Positions 47,814-55,991 of a stretch of 64,000 nucleotides of DNA are shown in pieces. The stretch covers positions 1 through 64,000 of the forward strand of contig JAGXFR010000026.1 of assembly GCA_024637155.1 (NCBI GenBank), written 5' to 3'. The position numbers were made by a program, and so were the translations under genes. Each line of letters starts with the position of its first letter. The stretch's first letter is position 1. The notes under the pieces are model-generated. The model saw only the letters and a list, made by a program, of their open reading frames with translations, made no database searches and was not told where the DNA came from. Source of the stretch: Burkholderiaceae bacterium (lineage in GTDB: Bacteria > Pseudomonadota > Gammaproteobacteria > Burkholderiales > Burkholderiaceae_E).

Positions 47814-48871
47814 CACCAAGCAACGATCCAGCCGGCGCCGTCCGGCTGACCTCCTTCTCGCACGGCGGCGGCTGCGGCTGCAAGATCGCCCCGGGCGTGC
47901 TCGCCGAGATCCTGCGCGAAACCCGCGGCCTGCCGATTCCGCCCGAGTTGCTGGTGGGGATCGAGACCGCGGACGATGCGGCGGTCTATCTTCTCAACGA
48001 CGAACAGGCCTTGATCGCGACCACGGACTTCTTCATGCCGATCGTCGACGACCCTTTCGACTTCGGCCGCATCGCCGCCACCAATGCGCTCTCGGACGTC
48101 TACGCGATGGGCGGCACGCCGATCTTCGCGCTGGCCATCGTCGCGATGCCGATCGACCGCCTGCCGCTGGAGACCATTCGCCAGATCATCGAGGGCGGCA
48201 AATCGGTGTGCGCGCAGGCCGGAATCCCGATCGCGGGCGGTCACACGATCGATTCGGTCGAGCCGATCTACGGGCTGGTCGCGCTGGGGCTGGTGCACCC
48301 CAAGCGTCTGCTGAAGAACTCGAGCGCACGCGCCGGTGACCAGCTGGTGCTGGGCAAGCCGCTGGGCGTCGGCGTGCTCTCGGCAGCGCTCAAGAAGAAC
48401 GAGCTCGGCGCGGCGGGCTACGCGGCGCTGATCGACAGCACCACCCAGCTCAACGTGTCGGGTCCGGCGCTCGCCGAGATCGCGGGCGTGCACGCGCTCA
48501 CCGACATCACGGGCTTCGGCATCCTCGGTCACACACTCGAACTGTGCCGCGGGGCGCGGCTCGCCGCTGCGCTGCGCATGGCCGACCTGCCCTGGCTCGA
48601 CGGCGTTCCGGATCTCGCCGCCCGGGGTTTCATCACGGGCGCCTCGGCGCGCAACTGGGCGGGCTTCGGCGCCGAGGTGGACCTCGCGGATTCGATCGGC
48701 GAGACGGGGCGCGCGCTGCTGACCGACCCGCAGACCTCGGGAGGGCTGCTGGTCGCCTGCACCCCGGAAGCGGTCGCAGAGGTGCTCGCCACCTTCGCGC
48801 GCGACGGCTTCGCGCACGCGCGCGTGATCGGCAGCCTCGGCGCCGGCGCGCCGCGGGTCCGCGTCGACTGA
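47810..48871 (+). CDS. selD: Selenide, water dikinase (selenophosphate synthase; SenC role)
   Basis: Makes selenophosphate from selenide and ATP. The 353-residue protein aligns at the N-terminus to E. coli SelD (VRLTSFSHGGGCGCKIAPGVL) with Cys22 and Lys25 at the places of catalytic Cys17 and Lys20, followed by metal-site Asp residues (TADDAAVYLL, TTDFFMPIVDDPFDFGRIAA) and HPQTSGGLL-like LTDPQTSGGLL. In this position it is the SenC of the selenoneine cluster, feeding SenB, although it can also serve Sec or selenouridine pathways. Catalytic residue is Cys, not Sec. Start ATG 47810 overlaps the senB stop. Confidence 0.95.
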   Translation: MTPSNDPAGAVRLTSFSHGGGCGCKIAPGVLAEILRETRGLPIPPELLVGIETADDAAVYLLNDEQALIATTDFFMPIVDDPFDFGRIAATNALSDVYAMGGTPIFALAIVAMPIDRLPLETIRQIIEGGKSVCAQAGIPIAGGHTIDSVEPIYGLVALGLVHPKRLLKNSSARAGDQLVLGKPLGVGVLSAALKKNELGAAGYAALIDSTTQLNVSGPALAEIAGVHALTDITGFGILGHTLELCRGARLAAALRMADLPWLDGVPDLAARGFITGASARNWAGFGAEVDLADSIGETGRALLTDPQTSGGLLVACTPEAVAEVLATFARDGFAHARVIGSLGAGAPRVRVD

Positions 48872-48889
48872 GGCGCGCCGCGCGCGGCT

Positions 48890-51433
48890 TCAGCGCCGCG
48901 GGCGCAGTTCGAGTCGCTCGACGGTCGCGCGATCCACTGCCGCCCGGCTGCTCACCATCGGCAGGTACTCTCCCGCCGCCCAGGGCAACGCCAGATCGCG
49001 GTACTGCGGCGAGAGCACGTGCCCGCTCTGCCCGCTCGAGATCATGAACAGCGAGCGATCCGGCTCGACGAGATCGTAGAGCGCGCGCAGGCTCGGGCCC
49101 CAGCGGTTGGCGAACGGCGCCACGGTGTCCCAGGGATTGTGCTTGCCCGCGTTCACGCTCGCGGCATCCCCGCCGGTGGGCACGCGCAGGTCGAAGACGC
49201 GTGAGAGCAGCGGATGCTTGCCGAAGGGGCGGTGCTCGGAGACTGCCACGTGCGCCTCGCCCCAGCGCCAGCGTGCCGGGTCGTCGCCGAAGCGCCCCTG
49301 CAATTCGACGAGCGTCGCCTCCAGAGAGTCGACCGCGAGCTGCGCGCAGGTCTCCACCGCCGGGGTGCGCACATCGTCGCACCAGTGCGCTTCTTCGGGC
49401 AGGGTCAGTGCGCGCAGTTGCGCGCGGTAGCGCGAGCGCTGCGCGTCGAGTTGCGCGAAGACCTGCTCACCGACCTCGTCGGCGAACATCGCGCTGCGCA
49501 GCCGGTCGATCCAGGCGATCGCGATCAACGGCTCCGCGCGCGCGGGGTCCATCCACGGGGCGCCGCGTTCGCCTTCCGCCTGCCAGGCCCGCAGCATCTC
49601 CATGGCGCGATGCCCGAGCGCGCTGCGCGGCGGCGTGTCGATCAGCACCGGCAACAGCTCCGCGACGGTGCCCGAGGCCAGGTCGGCCTGGATCGCCGCG
49701 AAGCTCGCGAGGTCGTGACGCGGCTTCGCCGCGAGCAGCTTCTGGATGCGGTCGTAACGATGGGGTTGGGAGAATTCGGCGCCGATGAAGCTCTGCGGAT
49801 CGGCGCCGAGCACCTTCTGGTTGGCGGTGACGATCACGCCGTTCGCCGGGCGCACCACCCGCGGCAGCTGCTCCCAGGCAAGGTAGCCGTCCCAGTCGTA
49901 GCGCGCGTCCCAGCCCGGCGCCGGGGCGATTCCCGACAGGGCGTTGCCGGGCTTGCGCACGGGCACGCGGCCGGGAGCGACCATCGCGATCGTGCCTTCG
50001 CGATCGGCGAACACGATGTTCTGCTGCGGCGAATGGAAATCACGCAGCGCGGCATCGAAGGCGGCCCAGTCCTGCGCGCGGTTGATGCCGATCCCGGCGC
50101 TGATCGTCCGATCTCCCGGATCCAGCGCGCTCCAGCGCAGCGCGAGCACATAGCCCTTGTCCTGCCCGGCGGCCGCGAGCGCCTGCTGCGCCGGCGGAAG
50201 CACGTCCGAGAGCACCGGCCCGTGGCGCGTGCTGCGCACCGTCAGGGACACGTCACGCTGTCCGCGCACCGCGATCGTCTCGTTGCGCGTCTCGAACGAG
50301 GCCCACCCCTCGGGGGTGCGGTAGCGGGTCGCGTCGGCCGGGTCGACGCGCTCGAGGTAGAGGTCCTGGCTGTCCGGACTGGTGTTGGTGAAGCCCCACG
50401 CGGTGCGCTCGGTGCGGCCGAGCACCACGTAGGGAAGTCCGGGCAGCGTGGCGCCGATGACTTCGAGCCCCGGCGCCGAGAGGTGCGCGAGATACCACAG
50501 CGCGGGCGCGCCCAGCGCCAGGTGCGGGTCGTTGGCGAGCAGCGCCCCGCCGGTCAGGGTGTGCGAAGCGTCGAGAACCCAGTTGTTCGACCCGATTCCC
50601 TCGTTGCCGGCCGACGGAAACGCAGCCTGCAGCGTCGCGTGCAGCGCGGCGCCCAGCGCCGCGGCCGCCGCGCCCGCCGGCCCGCCCGGAGCGTCGGCGC
50701 GCGCCACGCTCCAATTCTGCGCGTACACCGCATCCCGGTCGGGAAGCTCGATCGCCGGATCGGTGTCCATCAGCTGGCCCAGCCGCTGCGAGCCCAGCTT
50801 CGGCCACAGCGCGGCGCGCAGCAACTCGGTGTTGAGGTTGGCCGAGAGATCCCACGCCATCATCGTCGCCCAGCCGATCGCGTCGACCGGCTCCCAGCGC
50901 CCGGGGCGCACCCCGAGAATCAGGAACTCGGGCGAGAGCTTCCAGGGCTTTTCGAGCGCCTGCTCAACGCCCGCATTGATGCCGTCGACATAAGCCTGCA
51001 GCACCGAGCGAGTGAGCGGGTCGAGGGCTTCCAGGACCTGCGCCGCCTGCTGTCGCACACCCAGCACGCGCAGCACCCGGTCGGTGGTGAGCGCCGCCGG
51101 ACCGAGCACCTCGGCGAGCCGTCCCGCCACGATGCGGCGATTCATCTCGAGTTGCCACAGCCGGTCCTGCGCGTGCGCATGCCCGAGCGCGAAGAAGGCG
51201 TCGAGATCGTGTTCGGCGCGGATGTGGACGACGCCGTGTCGATCGCGCAGCACCTGCACCGGGGCCTTCAATCCGCTCAGTTCGACGCTTCCGGCGTGCT
51301 GCGGCAACGTCACCACGCGATAGCCGAGCAGCACGCCCACGACCAGCACGAGAATGGCCGCCACCCCCCACCCGATCCAGCGCAGCGTGGTTGCGATGCG
51401 CGACCGGCGCCTGCGCTTGCGTACCTGGGCCAT
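48890..51433 (-). CDS. Penicillin acylase family protein
   Basis: N-terminal-nucleophile hydrolase of 847 residues, made as a precursor that would cleave itself to expose Ser282 (in GIGSNNWVLDASHT). The N-terminus is a basic membrane anchor or signal (RIATTLRWIGWGVAAILVLVVGVLLGY), so it acts in the periplasm. Other family blocks: LGHAHAQDRLWQLEMNRRI, GGALLANDPHLAL, HGPVLSD, SGQSGHVLSPQYRDLALPWAAGEY. Members cut beta-lactam side chains or, more often, acyl-homoserine lactones and other amides. It starts 27 bases after egtD on the same strand and converges on selD, so it lies inside the selenoneine gene set. A role there is unknown. Confidence 0.93.
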   Translation of the reverse strand: MAQVRKRRRRSRIATTLRWIGWGVAAILVLVVGVLLGYRVVTLPQHAGSVELSGLKAPVQVLRDRHGVVHIRAEHDLDAFFALGHAHAQDRLWQLEMNRRIVAGRLAEVLGPAALTTDRVLRVLGVRQQAAQVLEALDPLTRSVLQAYVDGINAGVEQALEKPWKLSPEFLILGVRPGRWEPVDAIGWATMMAWDLSANLNTELLRAALWPKLGSQRLGQLMDTDPAIELPDRDAVYAQNWSVARADAPGGPAGAAAAALGAALHATLQAAFPSAGNEGIGSNNWVLDASHTLTGGALLANDPHLALGAPALWYLAHLSAPGLEVIGATLPGLPYVVLGRTERTAWGFTNTSPDSQDLYLERVDPADATRYRTPEGWASFETRNETIAVRGQRDVSLTVRSTRHGPVLSDVLPPAQQALAAAGQDKGYVLALRWSALDPGDRTISAGIGINRAQDWAAFDAALRDFHSPQQNIVFADREGTIAMVAPGRVPVRKPGNALSGIAPAPGWDARYDWDGYLAWEQLPRVVRPANGVIVTANQKVLGADPQSFIGAEFSQPHRYDRIQKLLAAKPRHDLASFAAIQADLASGTVAELLPVLIDTPPRSALGHRAMEMLRAWQAEGERGAPWMDPARAEPLIAIAWIDRLRSAMFADEVGEQVFAQLDAQRSRYRAQLRALTLPEEAHWCDDVRTPAVETCAQLAVDSLEATLVELQGRFGDDPARWRWGEAHVAVSEHRPFGKHPLLSRVFDLRVPTGGDAASVNAGKHNPWDTVAPFANRWGPSLRALYDLVEPDRSLFMISSGQSGHVLSPQYRDLALPWAAGEYLPMVSSRAAVDRATVERLELRPRR

Positions 51434-51460
51434 CCCCGTCCCTCCCGAATGATTCCGCGC

Positions 51461-52402
51461 TCAGTCGGCGCGAGCGAGCATCACGGCGAACCAGCGCCGC
51501 GGATCGGTCCAGCAGCGCACGCTGCGCCAGCCGGCGCGCGTGAGCAGCGCCGCGAACTCCTTCTCGCGGTACTTGTAGGAATTCTCGGTGTGAATCCGCT
51601 CGCCGGCGGCGAACTTCCGCTCGCCCCCGGGCCACGACACGGCGAGCGGCCGCAGTGCCTCGAGATGCATCTCGATGCGGCTGTGCGCCACGTCGAAGAA
51701 CGCCACGTGGCGCCAGTCGGCGATCGCGAAGTCGGCGCCCAGCAGCCGGTTGACGTGCAGGAGGATGTTGCGGTTGAACGCCGCCGTCACGCCGAGCGCG
51801 TCGTCATAGGCGGCCGCCAGCGTCGCCGAATCCTTGACGAGGTCGACCCCGATCAGCAGTTGGCCATCGGCCTCGGCGTTGGCGCGCACCCGCTCGAGGA
51901 AGGCACACGCGTCGTCGGGCGAGAAATTGCCGATGCTCGAACCCGGATACAGGAAGAGGCGGCCGTCGCGCGGCACCTCGTCGGGCAGAGACCAGCGCGT
52001 CGTGAGGTCGCAGCCGTAACCGCCGAGCGCCAGTTCGGGGTGCTCGCGGCGCAGGCGTGCGAGCGCGGCGGCGAGGAAGTCCGCGGAAATGTCGAGCGCG
52101 ACGTAGCCGCGCGGCTGCAGTCGCGCAAAGAGCCGCTCGGCCTTCACGCAGTCGCCCGCGCCCAGATCCACCAGCGTGCGCTGCGTGCCGGCCAGCTCGG
52201 CCAGTGCCTCGAGGCAGGCTGCGAGGACCAGGCGTTCGGTGCGCGTCGGATAGTACTCGTCGAGCTGACAGATCGCCGCGAAGAGTGCCGAGCCGAGGCG
52301 ATCGTAGAAATATTTCGGGGCGATTTGCGCCGCGGGCGCGGACAGCCCGGCCGCGAGTTCGGTGCGCGGATCCCCGGGCCAGGAAGGTTCTGTATCCTGC
52401 AT
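51461..52402 (-). CDS. egtD: L-histidine N-alpha-methyltransferase EgtD
   Basis: SAM-dependent enzyme that trimethylates histidine to hercynine, the acceptor for SenA. 313 residues. Seen in order: ICQLDEYYPTRTE (substrate Tyr region, near 45-57), LVDLGAGDCVKAERL SAM motif near 77-91, FLYPGSSIGNFSPDDA with Asn159, and HTENSYKY with Glu273 and Ser275, matching the histidine-binding residues of mycobacterial EgtD as I recall them. ATG 52402 is the start; AGGAGG lies 12 bases upstream, a little far. It heads a two-gene unit with the acylase gene and diverges from the selenium-type ABC importer. Confidence 0.93.
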   Translation of the reverse strand: MQDTEPSWPGDPRTELAAGLSAPAAQIAPKYFYDRLGSALFAAICQLDEYYPTRTERLVLAACLEALAELAGTQRTLVDLGAGDCVKAERLFARLQPRGYVALDISADFLAAALARLRREHPELALGGYGCDLTTRWSLPDEVPRDGRLFLYPGSSIGNFSPDDACAFLERVRANAEADGQLLIGVDLVKDSATLAAAYDDALGVTAAFNRNILLHVNRLLGADFAIADWRHVAFFDVAHSRIEMHLEALRPLAVSWPGGERKFAAGERIHTENSYKYREKEFAALLTRAGWRSVRCWTDPRRWFAVMLARAD

Positions 52403-52479
52403 CTCGACTCGTTCCCTCCTGGAGACGGCTGACGGCGCGCGAAGCCCACGAATCCTGCATGGTCGCGGCAAGCCCCCGT

Positions 52480-52496
52480 ATGATAGTAGCCTATCC
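52480..52496. promoter_or_regulatory. Inverted repeat in egtD/importer divergent region
   Basis: GATAG (52482-52486) and CTATC (52491-52495) form an inverted repeat with a four-base spacer, overlapping a TATGAT (52479-52484) that could be a -10 box for the binding-protein gene. Halves ATAGT and CCTATCC also occur in the senA-senB gap, with different spacing. Operator function is only suggested. Confidence 0.4.
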
Positions 52497-52522
52497 CGCA
52501 ACCCATGCCAGGGGGCCATCAC

Positions 52523-53419
52523 ATGGGCATTTCGGATGTCAGTCCTGCAGGAATCACTGCGCGCACCGCGCGTTTCGCCGCACGCTGCGCAATCGCGGTG
52601 GCGGCCGCACTCGTGCTCGCGCTGCCGGCGGCGGCACAGCCCGTCTTTCGGGTGACCGCGATCCCGGACGAGGCGCCCACCGAGCTGCAGCGCAAGTTCA
52701 AGCCGCTCGGCGCGCACCTCGAAAAGGCGCTCGGGATGCGCGTGGAGTTCATTCCCGTCACCGACTACGCCGCCGCCGTCGAGGCACTGGTGAACCGCAA
52801 GGTCGAAATGGCCTGGTTCGGCGGCTTCACCTTCGTACAGGCGCGCATCCGCTCGAACGACGCGGTGATTCCGCTGGTGCAGCGCGTCGAGGACGAGAAA
52901 TTCCGTTCCGTGTTCGTCACCGCCGACCCGAGCATCCAGCGCCTCGAAGACCTCAAGGGCAAGACCCTGAGCTTCGGCTCCCCCTCGTCAACCTCCGGCC
53001 ACCTGATGCCGCGCTCGTTCCTGCTGCAGGCCGGGGTCGACCCGGATCGCGACCTGCGCGTCTCCTTCTCCGGCGCGCACGATGCAACCGCGCTCGCGGT
53101 GGCCGGCGGCAAGGTCACCGCCGGCGCGCTCAACATCTCCGTGTGGGAGAAGCTGCTTGCCGAGGGCCGCGTCGATGGCGCGCGGGTCCGCGTGTTCTAC
53201 ACGACGCCCCCCTATCACGACTACAACTGGACGGTGCACCGGGACGTCGATGCCGCCCTGCGCGCAAAGCTCCAGCAGGCTTTCGTCACGCTGACACCGG
53301 ACACCGCACAGGGTCGCGAGATCCTCGAACTGCAGCGCGCGACCCGCTTCGTTCCGACCCGCGCCGAGAACTACGCGGCGATCGAGACGGCGGCCCGCAG
53401 CGCCGGCCTGCTCAAGTAG
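52523..53419 (+). CDS. Putative selenate-type (phosphonate/phosphite family) ABC substrate-binding protein
   Basis: Periplasmic binding protein of about 298 residues, PhnD-like fold (PBP2). Signal peptide ends near LALPAAAQ; mature part FRVTAIPDEAPTELQRKFKPLGAHLEKALGM, VTDYAAAVEALVNRKVEMAWFGGFTFVQA, SFGSPSSTSGHLMPRSFL. This phrasing matches the clade I recall as TIGR04553, putative selenate ABC binding protein, named for its association with selD and the TIGR04348 glycosyltransferase, exactly the neighbours here. Ligand is therefore likely a selenium oxyanion, though phosphonate or phosphite is not excluded by sequence. ATG 52523 has AGGGGG upstream; ATG 52505 does not. Confidence 0.82.
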   Translation: MGISDVSPAGITARTARFAARCAIAVAAALVLALPAAAQPVFRVTAIPDEAPTELQRKFKPLGAHLEKALGMRVEFIPVTDYAAAVEALVNRKVEMAWFGGFTFVQARIRSNDAVIPLVQRVEDEKFRSVFVTADPSIQRLEDLKGKTLSFGSPSSTSGHLMPRSFLLQAGVDPDRDLRVSFSGAHDATALAVAGGKVTAGALNISVWEKLLAEGRVDGARVRVFYTTPPYHDYNWTVHRDVDAALRAKLQQAFVTLTPDTAQGREILELQRATRFVPTRAENYAAIETAARSAGLLK

Positions 53420-53426
53420 CCGCGGA

Positions 53427-54260
53427 ATGCCCGGCGGTCTGTCCATCTCGGTGCAGCGCGCGTTCGTGCGCCACGGCGGGGCGCGCTGCGCGCTGTGCGA
53501 TCTCACGCTCGACGTGGCGCCCGGCGAACAGATCGCACTGATCGGCCCGAGTGGCGCGGGCAAGACCACGCTGCTCGCGGTGATGGGCGCCGCGCAGCGA
53601 CCGGAACCCGGGTCAGTGTCCATCGATGGCCACGACCCGTGGGCGCTGTCCACCGCCGCACTGCGCCGGCTGCGCCGCCGCCTGTTCATCGGCCCGCAGG
53701 CGCCGCCGCTGCCGCCGCGCCAGCGCGTCGTCCACGCGGTGCTCGCCGGACGCGTGCCGCAATGGTCGCTCGGCAAGGCGCTCGGATCGCTGGTGCACCC
53801 GGGCGAGGCGCGGCTCGCCCGTGACGCGCTCTCGACCTTCTCGCTCGAGCACAAGCTCTGGTCGCATGTCGACCGCCTCTCGGGCGGCGAGCGCCAGCGG
53901 GTGGGACTGGCGCGGGCGCTGGTGGCGCAGGCCGAGTTGCTCCTGATCGACGAACCCCTCTCGGCGCTCGACCCGGCGCTCGGACGCCAGGCGCTGCGCG
54001 CGCTGATCGATGCGGCGCGCGAGAGCGGTGCGACGCTGGTGTGCAGCCTGCACCATGTCGAATTCGCGCTGGAGAACTTCGGGCGCATCGTCGGATTGCG
54101 CGACGGCTCCGCGCTCTTCGATCGCGCCCCGGCGCAGATTTCCGCCTCCGACATCGAGCGGCTCTACCGCGACCGCGATCAGCCCGATGGGTCGCAGGAT
54201 GCCGGCGACACGGCCGGCCCAGGCGAGCGCCGCGAGGCGCGGCCCGCGCGCTGCTTCTAG
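53427..54260 (+). CDS. ABC importer ATPase of the putative selenium-oxyanion system
   Basis: ATP-binding subunit, 277 residues, PhnC-like. Walker A GPSGAGKTTLL near 39-49, signature LSGGERQRVGLARAL near 151-165, Walker B LLIDEPLSALDP near 172-183 and His switch in SLHHVEFALEN. The C-terminal 30 residues (DQPDGSQDAGDTAGPGERREARP) are a disordered tail. It starts 7 bases after the binding-protein gene and 16 before the first permease gene. It powers the two permeases next to it. Confidence 0.88.
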   Translation: MPGGLSISVQRAFVRHGGARCALCDLTLDVAPGEQIALIGPSGAGKTTLLAVMGAAQRPEPGSVSIDGHDPWALSTAALRRLRRRLFIGPQAPPLPPRQRVVHAVLAGRVPQWSLGKALGSLVHPGEARLARDALSTFSLEHKLWSHVDRLSGGERQRVGLARALVAQAELLLIDEPLSALDPALGRQALRALIDAARESGATLVCSLHHVEFALENFGRIVGLRDGSALFDRAPAQISASDIERLYRDRDQPDGSQDAGDTAGPGERREARPARCF

Positions 54261-54276
54261 CGCAACCGGGGCCCGG

Positions 54277-55149
54277 ATGACTGCGCCCAGCGAACCGAAC
54301 GCACGCCCCCTTTCGCGAACGCGCGACGCGGCGGCGCTGCGCGACCCCGCGTGGCGCGCCCGGATCGCGTACACGATCCTCGCGCTGGTGCTGCTCTGGC
54401 CGATGATCGTCGCCAGCGAGTTCCGGCCGTGGACGCTCTTCGAGCCGCACTCGCTCGACGCAACGGGTCGTTTTCTCGCGAGCTTCCTGCCCCCGGCCCA
54501 TGACGCGGAATTCCTCGCCCTCGTCGCGCGCGCAGTCTGGGTCACGATCGCGATCGCGACCGCGGGTCTCGCGCTCGGCTGGCTCGGGGCGGTTCCCCTC
54601 ACCCTGCTCGCCACCGCGAGCCTGTCGCAATCCGCGCTGGGGCGACCGATGCTGCGCGCGCCGTCGCTCGGCCGCCAGGCGGTGCGCGCCGTACTCGTGT
54701 TCCTGCGCAGCGTTCCCGAACTGGTGTGGGCGCTGCTGTTCGTGCGCGTGGTGGGGCTCGGTCCGACCGCCGGCGTGCTGGCGATCGCGCTCACGTACTG
54801 CGGCATGCTCGGCAAGGTCTACGCCGAAATTCTCGAATCGGGGGACGCCGCGGCGACCCGCGCGCTGCTGGTCAACGGCTCCTCCCGGCTCGGCGCCTTC
54901 CTCTACGGCACGCTGCCGCAGAACGCCACCGAACTGGTCTCGTACACGGTGTTTCGCTGGGAGTGCGCGGTGCGCTCGTCGGTGATCATGGGCTTCGTCG
55001 GCGCCGGCGGGCTCGGGCAGCAGATGGACATGTCGATGAAGATGCTCGACGGCGGCGAAGTGGCGACGCTGCTGGTGATGTTCATGGTGCTGGTGGCGCT
55101 GGCCGACGGCGTGAGCCGCGTGCTGCGCGGGATGCTGGAGTCGCGATGA
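54277..55149 (+). CDS. ABC importer permease 1 (PhnE-like)
   Basis: Inner-membrane permease of 290 residues, six or so membrane segments, BPD_transp_1 fold. It has FLRSVPELVWALLFVRVVGLGPTAGVLAIALTYCGMLGKVYAEILES and the coupling/last-helix block AVRSSVIMGFVGAGGLGQQMDMSMKM typical of PhnE proteins. Its stop overlaps the next permease gene (ATGA). Together with it, the transporter uses two different permeases instead of a homodimer. Confidence 0.88.
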   Translation: MTAPSEPNARPLSRTRDAAALRDPAWRARIAYTILALVLLWPMIVASEFRPWTLFEPHSLDATGRFLASFLPPAHDAEFLALVARAVWVTIAIATAGLALGWLGAVPLTLLATASLSQSALGRPMLRAPSLGRQAVRAVLVFLRSVPELVWALLFVRVVGLGPTAGVLAIALTYCGMLGKVYAEILESGDAAATRALLVNGSSRLGAFLYGTLPQNATELVSYTVFRWECAVRSSVIMGFVGAGGLGQQMDMSMKMLDGGEVATLLVMFMVLVALADGVSRVLRGMLESR

Positions 55150-55991
55150 GCGGCGATCCCGAACAGCGCTGGGCCGGCGACGCGCCGCCGCCCGCCCACG
55201 AGTCCGCGCAACCCCCCTCGCACCTGCCCGCCGTGCTGGTGCTCGGCGCGCTCGGCGCGTTGATCGGAGCCAGCTTCTGGACGCTGGAGCTGCGCTGGGG
55301 AGACTTCCTGGCTGCGGACGCGCTGGGCAAGATGGCCGAATTCATCGCCGGCTTCTTCCCGCCGGCGGCTGACGCGCGCTTTCTGGCGCGCGTCGGCACC
55401 GCGACCGGCGAGACGCTCGCGATGTCGGCGCTGGGTACCGTGCTCGCGGTGGTGTTGGCGGTGGTGCTTGCCGTGCCGGCTTCCCGCGTGCCGACGAGCG
55501 CGGGCACGGCGCTGCTGCGTGGTACGACGCGGCTCGCGTTGAACGGGCTGCGTTCGATTCCGGAACTCGTCTGGGCCGCGATGTGGGTGATCGCCGCCGG
55601 GCTCGGCCCCTTCACCGGCACGCTGGCGCTGGCCGCGCACACGCTCGGGGTGCTGGGTCGGCTCTTTGCCGACACCTTCGAAAATCTCCCGCCCGAGCCC
55701 GCGCGCACGCTGCGCGAAAACGGCGCGCATCCGCTCGCCGCATGGCTCTACGCGACGCTGCCGCAGGCGCTGCCCCAGTTGCTCTCGTACACGCTGTATC
55801 GCTGGGAAAACAACATCCGTGCCGCGACGGTGCTCGGGGTGGTCGGCGCCGGCGGGCTCGGGCAACTGCTCTATTTTCACCTGAGCCTGTTCCAGATGCG
55901 CGAGGCGGCGACCGTGATTATCGCGATGCTGGTGCTCGTCGGGCTGGTCGACGCGGCGAGCTACTGGGCGCGCCGGCGTCTGTCGCGATGA
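55146..55991 (+). CDS. ABC importer permease 2 (PhnE-like)
   Basis: Second permease, 281 residues, paralogous to the one before it: NGLRSIPELVWAAMWVIAAGLGPFTGTLALAAHTLGVLGRLFADTFEN and NNIRAATVLGVVGAGGLGQLLYF align with it, while the N-terminus carries a hydrophilic Pro-rich stretch (AGDAPPPAHESAQPPSH). Start ATG 55146 overlaps the previous stop and its own stop overlaps the next ATPase (ATGA), so the importer genes and the export genes that follow form a single coupled chain. Confidence 0.88.
   Translation: MSGDPEQRWAGDAPPPAHESAQPPSHLPAVLVLGALGALIGASFWTLELRWGDFLAADALGKMAEFIAGFFPPAADARFLARVGTATGETLAMSALGTVLAVVLAVVLAVPASRVPTSAGTALLRGTTRLALNGLRSIPELVWAAMWVIAAGLGPFTGTLALAAHTLGVLGRLFADTFENLPPEPARTLRENGAHPLAAWLYATLPQALPQLLSYTLYRWENNIRAATVLGVVGAGGLGQLLYFHLSLFQMREAATVIIAMLVLVGLVDAASYWARRRLSR

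Noticed and set aside
49214-52432. A 1072-codon open frame on the plus strand across the acylase and egtD genes
   Set aside because: Antisense shadow of two recognisable proteins; Arg/Gln/Glu-rich composition and no motif.
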